From: Telmatactis stephensoni
Taxonomy: Eukaryota; Cnidaria; Anthozoa; Actiniaria; Isophelliidae
Direction of reading: 5' to 3'
DNA length: 64,000 nt
NCBI GenBank assembly: GCA_029948255.1
Contig: JALIZF010001916.1
Span: 62,001-126,000, forward strand
Shown here: positions 54,288-64,000 of the stretch, piece by piece
How positions within the stretch are numbered: position 1 is the first letter of the stretch
How the letters are laid out: every line of letters begins with the position of its first letter
The notes under the pieces: model-generated
The model's database searches: none
What the model saw: the letters and a program-made list of their open reading frames with translations, nothing else
What the model was told of the DNA's origin: nothing
Made by a program: the position numbers and the translations under genes

Positions 54288-55965
54288 ATTATGACGTCTG
54301 AAAATACTTATAAAATATTGAATTATATCAAGAATGTTAAATTATCATTTTTTTAATTAGTTTTTATTTTTAAAAGTTAATTATAATAAATGTGTTTAAC
54401 AAATATAAATGCGTTGTTTGCTTTTGTTTAACTTCAAGATGCAACTAACTGTGTATTTGTTAGTGGTGTTTTATACGCGCTATCCACCACAACTATTGCG
54501 CTTCCTTCCTCAGAAAGCTGAAGTTCTTTTCCTTCCAACTATTGCGCGCTACAAATTAATTTAAATGGTTCTGATCTCTAAACTGTCAAGAAAAGGCCGA
54601 AAATCGTTTTGAAAACCCAGGCAATCGCCTGTGAGCTGGACGTAGCTGTTCACCAGCACAATGACCATCTTAGTTAACCAATCAGAAGCAAGTTCTACTG
54701 TCCTGTTATCCACCATATTAACAGCAAGTGATAACATGACGAGTATGCGCGAACCGCTGGACGGAAGTGGCCTAAATTACGGTTTTAACCTGGTTTAGTG
54801 CTACCTCTCTCATAATGAGAGTTGTATATAGTCTCCCCAAAGTTTTTCGGAGCATTACAGTCGAGTGTAGAAGTGCGAACAGCTAGAAATTATCCTTGCA
54901 AAATTATCCATTTGTCCAAGACAATAGAAGTTGGAGACATGCGCAGATGTTATCACTTGCTGCTCACCATATTAGGATTGTGTCTTGATGTCACGGACAG
55001 TAGATGAAACTGGCTTCTAAATAAGCCGTAAACATTTTACTTTTGTCTTTACTTTTTGGCAAATTAAAGTAAAATATTATTCATCTGAAAGTTTAGTTAA
55101 AAATTTTCAAGAAAATCACGAGAGAATAATTTTCCCGCCACTTATCAAACACGGACGCGCGCCGCCAATATGCTAATTAGTTTGTTTTGAAACAATCATT
55201 CTCGTCCAAAAACGCTTCTTCGATCGGCGAAAAAAGTGTGATGATTAAGGAATATAAAACGCGCGCGCATGTCTCTGTACTGTGATGGAAACACGATGGA
55301 AGTGTAGAGCAAGAGAAAAGCAAGCTTAGGAACACTGACGAGGCGTAGCCGAGTGTTTCTCTTGCTTTTCGAGTCGAACCACAGTTGCCCGATTATATAT
55401 ACACCTGTATAGTATGTGTGTGTTTCCAAGGAACGAGCGCGTCTTAAAAGTTAACTTTCACACTATATAAGTTGTTTATAAAATTTTCAAGTAAAACCAA
55501 TGCGGTGAACACTCCAAAGATGAAATATCAAAATATTAAAATCAAGCCTTTTTAAACGAAAAGTTGAGAAGTTCAGAAAGTGTTCAGAAGTACCAACGTG
55601 TACCTCGATTACCGATTAACTACTGTAATTGCAATAACTACTCGAAATAACTACGTTCTTAGTTTATCAGTGTTAGTGTACTGCAATCATTTTTAGAATA
55701 ATGCGAACTCACACCGATCCAATTAACTACTGGATTTTGTCTTCTGTCAATTATGATTGAAATGATAAACTTAACATGGATCTCAAACCAATACTTACCA
55801 AATGATTTCATATGACTTTCAGACAATAATTATCTTCTGTATGATTCTTCGTTATTTTGATTGAAATCAACAAACTACAGCAGATTTTTTGGCTGTCTGA
55901 GTTCACATGATTCAGTGAAAATTGCAGTAATTTTATCATTTCTGATAAGCAAATTGTTTTCATCT
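54288..55965. other. intergenic region, no gene recognised
   Basis: Lies between oxidase copy 3 and the phospholipase C frame, whose 3' ends face each other. AATAAA-like sequences lie just after the oxidase stop (TATAATAAATGTG at about 54381). A small hairpin around 55318-55375 (AAGCAAG...CTTGCTTTT) is the only other structure noted. Confidence 0.5.
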
Positions 55966-58377
55966 TTAACTAAAACAAGAAGAGAAAACAGACTTCCGCT
56001 TTTTTTCAGCACTCTCCAGGTGTACTTGACTAGCTGTCGTCGCCTCGATTTCACCTTCGCTGATAGTCACATGAAGAAACAAGCAACCGGAAGTGTGCAA
56101 CTCCCCCTTTTTATTCAATAAGATCACGTGACGATAACCTTGACGCATGCTCGTGACGGGGATAGTTGACTGGCCAATGAAATCATCGATTCCAATGTCC
56201 TCATCGTAGACGCAGAATCTGATCAACGCGAGGTCTGGGACGAGTAGGTTTTTCTGAAATCCCTGCATCCATTTTGGATTGTAGTTGTTGTCTTTGATGG
56301 TTTTTGTCTTGAACTCGAACTCATCTGCTGGGACGCCATAGATATTCACTTCAACGTATGGATCGAGGTCTAGTTTGGGACTGTTGTTGTTTTCTGGAAG
56401 CGACAAGCGATGACCGCTGATTATGGTGACCTTTAAGAGGACGCGACATCCCTGAGTGGTCTTTCACATCTCTAGGATCAAATCGTACACCAGGGGTTCT
56501 AAGGAATTCAGGCTTCAAGACATAACCCGCTTTGCCATTTTGTCTGAATTTACCGTGATGTAGTTGCACTGGGACGCTGTTTGTTTGGTGGTTCAACGCG
56601 ACGATTTGACAGCCGACATTCCAGGCTTCTTGGGGTTGATAGTTGCTGGAGTCAACTCGTAATCCACCTGGATAAATCCTTGACTAACTGCTTTTTGTTG
56701 TAATCCACGAAATCCTGTGCTTCCTTATCCACAAACTTTTTCATCTTCTTCTCTGCAAACGAAGAAGACTGGTAATACTTGCCGTATTGAGCGCAATATT
56801 GGAAGCTGTTGAAGTGGACGTTGGCAAAGTAGTTGACGAGACAAGAGAAATCCTTTGCGATGGGTTTTGGAGGCTTTTTGGGTTTCTGTTTGCTTTGTTT
56901 TCGTTTACTGGCATTAGCATCTTCTTCATCTTTGCCATCATGATCATGATCATCATCGTCATCATCATCGTCATCATCATCATCACTTTCATCGTCGGTC
57001 AGTGCATAATCTTCATTACTCGGCTTTTCTGCTTCTGGTTTGAGTTTCTTTGCGCGTACAAAGATCTTTTTCTTAAACCTTTCAGGAGATGCGCGATCTT
57101 CTTTTCCATCTACAGGCTCTATTTGTAGATAATCTCCAAGAATATTCTTTAAATATGCTGCCATTTTCTTTTGATATTCCACACTACAGTGGTTTTCAAT
57201 GTTCAAGATGACGGGGTAGGGAGACTTCTCGAAGGCATGCTTCTTGACTGCTACAAGGATGTCCTTCAAGAGGATCTTGGATGTCAGTGTGTGCCCATGG
57301 TAGACAATAGGCTCGTCATTATCTCCATCCCAGCAGTCTAACTCGACACATCTACATCCTTCTCGTAATACTTTAACATAAGCCTTTACACTGGACTCAG
57401 CCCTTGAGTTGATCGCCAAGAAGATAGGTATTATGTGACGATGCAATGAAGTAGTGCGAAAATGGATGGCTCATGTCTTGGTATACTTTGTCATGTTCAG
57501 GGTTGAACAACTCTCCTTCAATAGATGACATAAACTTGATGAACCCATGGATACCTAGCTCGTTGGTTGTGCGACCATCTTGCGTGACCTCGTAGGTATT
57601 GATGTAACGCTTGCACTGGTCACGCGTGACGGTGGGTTGAATTTGCCTGTTTATGAGAAAGTAGCGCAAATCATCTACTGTCAGGAAGGAACCATTGCTT
57701 GAGCACTGGATGAAAAGGTTTTGGATTTCATCCCTTTTCAGGTACAAATCAAGAAAACCAATAAACTCGTCACAGGAAATGTTGTCAAGTCTGTCACTGT
57801 TCCGAAACTCTTTCAAGAATTTCTTGACAAGTCTTGGTTCAGCATGCAGTCCGTGTGACGTCAAGAAGTTCAATAAATCTACATATTTGATTGAGTTGAG
57901 CTTGTTCTTTGTAAGCTTTTCAAATTCCCTTTGAAGCCACTTCTCTCGGCGTTCTTTTCCTAGATTTTTCTTGGAGTAATTTAGGATCAGACTTTTGATT
58001 CCTGTCACCCATAACTTGGCTTCATCGCTACTAGCTGCAGCAAAGAAAACCGCTTCAGTTGCTGTGGCTATAGCAAAGCAACTCTCTGCAGGAAAACGCT
58101 TCTCTACGTTCTTAAACTTCGCTGGGCTCGTCTCAGGAGTGAGGACAGTTTTGATGTCAGATATCTGAATCTTGTTCTCGTTCTTTTTGAAATAATAGAT
58201 GATCTCGCTCTGATCCTTGGTTAGGTTCACTTTTTTCGTGTCATTCTTCCTGGATTCACCCAAAAACTTTAGATTACCGACCCAAACTTTTTTCATGATG
58301 GATCCTCTTCGCATAGTTTTCCAACAGTCTTGTACAAGCGGCTGGACATGTTTGCTTTCTCCTGTAGCCTCCGCCAT
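55966..58377 (-). CDS. PLCD: phospholipase C-delta, intronless, three frame breaks (probable retrocopy)
   Basis: Phosphoinositide-specific PLC would cleave PIP2 to IP3 and diacylglycerol at the plasma membrane. In conceptual translation it gives about 802 aa (family about 740-790). Parts in order: N-terminal PH domain (MRRGSIMKK...), EF-hand-like region without canonical calcium loops, X domain with SSHNTY and VYHGHT (both catalytic His), an acidic X-Y linker with a long Asp run, Y domain ([29 protein letters not shown]), C2 domain ([23 protein letters not shown]), and a short basic C-terminal extension. Start: ATG at 58377 with good context. The frame shifts by one extra base near 57396-57403, at about 56684 and at about 56432-56434; no other stop interrupts it. 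Lack of introns points to retrotransposition. Frame breaks mean a pseudogene or sequence errors. Confidence 0.85.
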
Positions 58378-61300
58378 TCTTGTCAGCTCAAAGACTCAAC
58401 TCAAGTACACCCAGCGGACTGGTTGGAATGATGCTTTTTATTCCTGATCATTCATGAGTAAAGGAAACTGAGGTTAAACTTTAGGCTCCGTCAATCAAAA
58501 ACTTTCTGTATAATGAATAGCGTGGTTGTCGTTTTTACCTGTCATTCGGTCGAGCTTGTGGTTTGGCTTGGTGCCGTTATTAAGTATCGTTAAAAATATT
58601 GTGAGCTACAACCGCGAGTTGCAAAAAACATACTCACACACAACGATCGTGGTATTATTACGCCTACCCATTTTTGGTAACAATTCTGTAAATATTTTTT
58701 CCGACTAGACATTTCATCTGCTGGAGACAATTATTGACTACAGCAATCAAACTTTCTAGATAAATAACTTTGGAAAAATGCACATATTCGCTTTATTCTG
58801 TCATTTTGATAATAACTTTATATTTTTCCAACTAGAAACTTCATTTTTCGTAGTCACAATTTTTGTCTGCGAAAATGACAAACAAAAGATATTTACAAGG
58901 TTTAAAAATCTTAACACATGAGTAATTTCTTGTCTGTTGTTTGCCTGTGTGTGTGTTTGGTCCATGTCGTGACAATAGCGAGCTCACAAAAAAAGGTTTG
59001 AGAAGTGTTTTAGCGTTATTTTATTTGTTTTTATTTTGCAATAGATATTTAGCGCCCCAAGAAGTTTCTACAACCAGTAATTGTGGTTCAGTAGGTTGCC
59101 ACCTGCAAAGTTTTGAATACCGAAACAAACTTTTTTCCGAGCTAGTTACACGCTCGATGAAACAAATTTATTTCTTACTTCTTTCTGAGTGACAATTTCA
59201 GGCATAAACTTTTTTCCGGTGTTGGATCTCAAACTCGAGTTAACTAAACTGAACTAATGAACTGTTTTGAATGTTAATTACAATATACTCTCTTGCAATT
59301 ACTCCTGATCATTCATGAGTGAAGGAATCAGTTATGCTTCATCACTCAAAAATAAAAATATCGATGCATTCAAGCCAAAATATAAATTCTAACATAAAGA
59401 CGACCTTATTTCAGATTGATGTATTTATGTTTAGTTGGATTGCAAAGACGAAAAGGTTGAAACGAAGAAAATATAGAGATGAGGAAAGGGATCACATGAA
59501 AATTGTGAATGGTCAGAAAAGACGAGTTCGAGGTTTCAAAACTAGCAAGCAAAGCAAGCATTTATATAGCGTTCTAGATTTTTCGTGTGCAAAAGTGAAG
59601 AAAGAATAAAGAAATGGAATAAAAGCCGGATGGAAGTAAATGAATGGATGCTCCAAACTACACGAGAGCCTGTTTTGCAAGCTATATCAAATGAAATTGA
59701 GACTAGAAGGGTAATATGCCTTATACACGAAAAAATTCTCAATGATGATTGGCTAAGAGCAGTGCTGTTTCAAGGAAATGTGAAAAATTTGAATTTTTAG
59801 AAACAGTGTTAAAATCAACATTTTCTCAGCTCTTCTGTTGTTGACATTTCCAACTATACAGATTTTGGTTACAAAGGAACGAGTGTGACAGAAAATGTTG
59901 AGAAATTTTTAAATGAAATATTGTAGCTAAAATGCGCGCCCTACTGACGCCATCACACATCATCGAGGCTCGTGCAATTTTGAACTCTTAACCCCAATTT
60001 ACGAGACAATCTTTTAATGGCACGGTACCCCTAGATATTGGCACAAGAACCGATTATTTTGGGTACGGCACCCCTATAGACCTCTATAATTAAGGCCAAA
60101 AAATTTTCTGTTCATACGATAATTACGGGCGTCGTGCCAAAAATGATGGGTCCATGTGCCCAGAATTAGGGGTGCCGTGCAATATAAGGTTCGTGCGTGC
60201 GAATCGGGCTTTTGGGATCTCATTCGTTCAAATGATTCCAAAGTCCACGAGAAAACTATATGATTTGCTATACAAAGTATGAAAAGCGTAGACTTGATTA
60301 ACAGTTAGACTTGATCAACAGTTTATGTCAAAAGATCTAGGTTTTTTAAACAATATATACATATATACAAAAATAAATTCTTATGATGCTTTGTACAGTA
60401 TACATACAGTATGAGATATCGGTCTTTTACAAGAATGCAAGGAAAGAGAAAATATATAGGTTCTGTTGCTGTTCCCCCGTTTACATTTAAGTTTCTACAA
60501 CAGCAACATTTATCATGATGTTTGATGAAAGGAATAATTTATTACCATATTAAGGGTATTTTCCCCCCTTTTTTGAAAAGCATGCTCAATATACAAGATA
60601 CAAGCATTTTTAATTGTCAGAAACATCTTGGTACTGGTTTCTGAAAATTAGTTAAATGTTTAAAAGACATGTCTGATCAACACCATATATACACCATGCA
60701 TGCATGAGTGTCTTGTGAAATGCCTCCCCAAATGTAACTCAAGGCACAAGAGCCACACTTAGTCCCAAAAACCTCAGTTTAAGGACACTGCAGTATACTC
60801 TGTTGCCTGCCTTATGCACCTAGTATAGTATTAATTTTCTGTTTGCATTCGTGCTCAAAATTAAGCTCAAAGATATGATATGGATAGATGTAAAGGAAAA
60901 CATTCTACAAACATGGTTTGGGATTCCTGTGGTCAAGATGTAGACTTGTGTAAGTCTGTGAAAGCTTGTACATGTGTAGACATTTGATTGTGGATAAATG
61001 CTTTGTGAAAGTGAGGTTGTCAATAGAATTAGTAGTTAACAATCCCTTAGGTCCTTGGGCATGATTATTTGATCCCAATACAAAGCGAGCTGATGTACAA
61101 ACTCTGACTTGATATAAAATGATCTGGTAAGCTATAAATTTTATAATTCCAACCCCAATAGCAGAGAAAAGCTTCTTCAAAGAGCAAAGAGAGAGGAGAA
61201 GCTTTTAGAAAATCCCTCTGCCTACAGAGTAAAGATCTGCACATAAAGCAATGATTCTTGCGACTTTTTCTGCAACATTGCACACAACACAGAGTTGCAC

Positions 61301-61486
61301 CATGTGTCCACCCCTGCAACAGTTGTGCGTAACCTTATGTGCAATTGCAGATTTAGGCTCAAGTTCTACTTTTGCGGTAACTTTTTCTGCAACATTGCAC
61401 ATGGTGTGTACAGTATTGCAGAAAAAGGTGCCTTAAGTCTGGGTCTCAATAATACATGACATACTTTCCATACATAAGCTGTGATA
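58378..61486. other. intergenic region, no gene recognised
   Basis: Several short open frames but none with recognisable domains or splice signals that join. The sequence is AT-rich. A motif CCTGATCATTCATGAGT(A/G)AAGGAA appears at about 58442 and 59304. Part of the lower end may be 3' UTR of the minus-strand gene that ends at 61487. Confidence 0.45.
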
Positions 61487-64000
61487 TTATTTCAACTGGA
61501 TAGTAAAACAAATGCAGTTCAAACTCTCTGGCATTTGACAATTACAGGCACAATTACAGCCACCACACTGTAGATATAAAAATATAAAAAAATACAGAGT
61601 TAGAGCCAGGGATGTGGAAATGGTACACATTATTACTGTTATAAGGATCCAGGGGATATCAAGAAAAGTGTCTAAAGTCATCTCAGCAGGAGGGGGAACC
61701 ACCTACACCCCTCCCTAAATCTGCCCTTGCTGTTCTTTTGAAAGTTGAACAAACATTAGGGTCATTAATATGAGACCAAGACACACCTTATATTATTGCA
61801 GACCTCTACATATAAACTGCACTTTTAGTCTAAGAAAGCGCCTTATTTGAGCCTTATTGTGGAACAGCACTGTTCCTTGATAAGGTACGTCTTAGACTAA
61901 AAATGCTATTTATATGGAGAGATTCTCAGCATATTTAAGTTGCCCCTTAGATAAAGTCTTATTTTTGCTAGTAAATGTTACTTACAGAACACTCAGGCCC
62001 TTGACAGTCTTGGCAAATTGCGCCACCTGGTTCGGCATTCATACAGCAACAGAATTTTTGATCACACCACTAGAAAAACACAGGAAAGACAAAATATACT
62101 ACAGAAAGACAAAAAAGAGGGGAATCAAAATTAAGAGAAAAAGGGAAAGTAAAAGAAAGAAAAGCAATAGAGGAAATGAAATAAACAAATGGAAGAAGGG
62201 AAGAATTAGAAAATATAAACTGTAACAAATGAGTGGATAAAAAGTTTAAGAATAAAAGAATAGCCAACTTCCGAGTCACACTTCACTTGCCATATACAAA
62301 AGTATCAAGATGAGGCTATGTGCATAAAGCTCAGTCATTTGTAACAAGACAAAAGCTTTAGCACGTAACCTCATTCTAAGTCCTTTGAATGTGGCAGGCA
62401 AAGCACATCTTGCAACTGGACTATTATAATAGTAGCAAGCTCAACAGTACTGTATGTATATCCAGTTCATGTACTACCCACCTCTTTTGAGGGGCACACT
62501 GAATCCATACAAGATTTCTTGGAAGGTGTAGAGCAATCACACATCTCAGCAAATGAGACCAGACAAGCAGAGAAACATGATGGTTCATTGTCAGGTCCAC
62601 CACAACATTTACCACAACACTGCTCTGTTACCCATGCTGGACAGATACTAATACCTTGAGACTAAACAACCAAGAAGATCACTTTACATCAGTGAAATAT
62701 CACAGATTTTGCATGACTGTGAAAGTGGCAAAGTGATGGCCCTTGCACTGTAATGTCCATCCTCTGGAACCCAGGAGTAATATTGTCACTCATTTCTCGC
62801 TCCCAGAAAAATTACCCCTGGGCACGATGTCTGTTAGGATTTGTTCTGGAAGTTGAGATTCAAAATGGCAGCTTTCAAAGAATCCAACCAATCCAGTTCA
62901 TGTACTACCCACCTCTGGGTCACTCTCACCTCTGATCCGCTGGAGTCAACCAATCAGAAAAGAGATGAATTTTAACTTCTGGAACAAGTTCTAATGGACA
63001 TTGTGCCCAGGGGTGATTTTTCTGGGAGCGAGAAATGAGTGACAGAATATTACTCCTGGGTTCCTGAGAAGTTCCAGAGGGTAGGGGGGTCCATTTACAA
63101 ATTCCCTCCTTGGTGGGGGTATGGATATTTTTTGGAACTACACAATGCCAGTGGGTACTACTCCTAGCCCAACTTTTATACTCACATAGAGCTGAGTATA
63201 ATGTGACACATGTACATCTGTATTAAATTACCTTTAAACACTGCCTGACAATGAGTGCAATGATAACCAGTACAACATATCCCCCTACAGCTATCATAAC
63301 AATTGCTCCAGTAGAAAGTACTGGTGTAGAGACGGGTACTTGAGCTGGTGTCGGCTGGAAATAAAAATTATCAAGCAAGGTAAATACAGACAGGAGCACT
63401 CTGATTAAAACATTCAACAGCTGTAATTAATAGTGCCCCACATTGTGCTATTTTTAGTATTGCTGGGGTGCATGTGACGTCACTGCAGCCATCTTGGTTG
63501 ACCTTCAACAAAAGATTTCTCATTAGCATTTATTGTTTGGTCATCCAACATGGCTACCGCTTCATTGTCTTTGGATTCCCGAAGGTATGGATGCACCCCA
63601 GCAATATGTCCAGTTGCTTGAAGGGGGTTGGTGCTAACCGGCACACAACTACTATAGAATACCCCACAAATTATATTGTTTCTGCGTCGTTTTCAAAAAG
63701 TTTGACTAAATTCATGAATATCGTTCATGGGGTATTCTATAGTTATTCCCTGACCTGCCTTTGGGCATCTGTACCCTAGTGATGGTTTCCTGATCCAGAT
63801 GATGTATTGTAAAATCCCTTCTTTACCCCCTCCCCCTCCCTTATAAGAACGGTCCAGTGTTCATTACGTACAATGCTTCAGTGTTGTTTTATTAACTCTC
63901 TTATCTCCCAAAATGATTGCTTCAGGTAAATATAACATTTTATTGTTATGCTGTCTCCACAAAAAAGACAGAGAGCTAGTACAGTTTATACTTACTGGCA
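61487..64000 (-). CDS. unknown single-pass membrane protein with cysteine-rich tail, 3' part
   Basis: I do not recognise the family. Exons on the minus strand: probably 63996 to beyond 64000 (only a donor, TGCCA|GTAAG, is visible), 63354-63232, 62661-62482, 62069-61986 and 61567-61487 (TAA stop). All four full exons are phase 0, with lengths of 123, 180, 84 and 81 nt. The first begins PTPAQVPVSTP, a Thr/Pro-rich stalk, then a transmembrane segment (AIVMIAVGGYVVLVIIALIV). After RQCLK come 114 residues with 25 Cys, in CC, CCC and CxC groups (EQCCGKCCGG, FCCCMN, CGGCNCACNC). If the segment is a type I anchor, the Cys-rich part is cytoplasmic; with the opposite topology it would be extracellular and disulphide-bonded. 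The N-terminal part lies outside the window. Confidence 0.7.
62761..63080. mobile_element. palindromic MITE in the cysteine-rich gene
   Basis: The left arm, CCTCTGGAACCCAGGAGTAA, continues through GTCACTCATTTCTCGCTCCC and CCCTGGGCACGATGTC; the right arm is the complement with few mismatches. It lies in the intron between the transmembrane exon and the first cysteine-rich exon. Confidence 0.85.
63651..63743. repeat. hairpin with 16-bp arms
   Basis: ACTATAGAATACCCCA and its exact complement flank a spacer of about 60 bp. It lies in the intron upstream of the transmembrane exon, just after a CRE/YY1-like repeat at about 63476. Confidence 0.75.

Noticed and set aside
56741..57128. Met/Ile-rich frames on both strands
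   Set aside because: Shadow translations of the Asp-rich linker (GAT repeats) of the phospholipase C frame.

Overview
The window is nuclear DNA from a metazoan. Every multi-exon gene has GT-AG introns, one gene has the animal-specific LIM-LIM-PDZ-kinase architecture, and the intergenic and intronic DNA is full of palindromic MITEs, tRNA-derived SINEs and CR1/L2-like LINEs. The composition (AT-rich, compact genes, many short foldback elements) suggests a marine invertebrate, possibly a cnidarian. The sequence alone does not fix the species.

Layout. 1-2954: repeats only. 2955-13647 (minus): a complete 18-exon LIM-domain kinase gene, LIMK, predicted 654 aa. A 630-bp divergent intergenic region (13648-14277) separates it from 14278-21562 (plus), the first of three tandem D-amino-acid oxidase-family genes. 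The second copy is 24101-36595 and the third is 39657-54287. Each oxidase gene has the same 9-exon structure, beginning with a 24-bp first exon that encodes eight residues. Copies 2 and 3 come from a recent segmental duplication in which introns and upstream DNA were also copied. Comparing them exposes individual insertions with their empty sites: a LINE, a 1.6-kb long-TIR element and a 560-bp MITE. An extra copy of the promoter plus exon 1 (45498-45521) lies inside the third gene.

55966-58377 (minus): an intronless phospholipase C-delta reading frame broken by three single-base, same-direction frame shifts. 61487 to beyond 64000 (minus): the 3' part of an unrecognised membrane-protein gene, with one transmembrane segment followed by a tail of 114 residues carrying 25 cysteines.

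Biology. LIMK would phosphorylate cofilin and control actin. The oxidases would oxidatively deaminate D-amino acids or D-aspartate in peroxisomes. Copies 1 and 2 end in the peroxisomal signal SKL. A 2-bp deletion removes it from copy 3, and copies 2 and 3 also carry Phe where copy 1 has the family's substrate-binding Tyr. The array therefore looks like duplication followed by divergence in location and active site. No functional link between the oxidases and the flanking signalling genes is evident beyond the shared LIMK/oxidase intergenic region.
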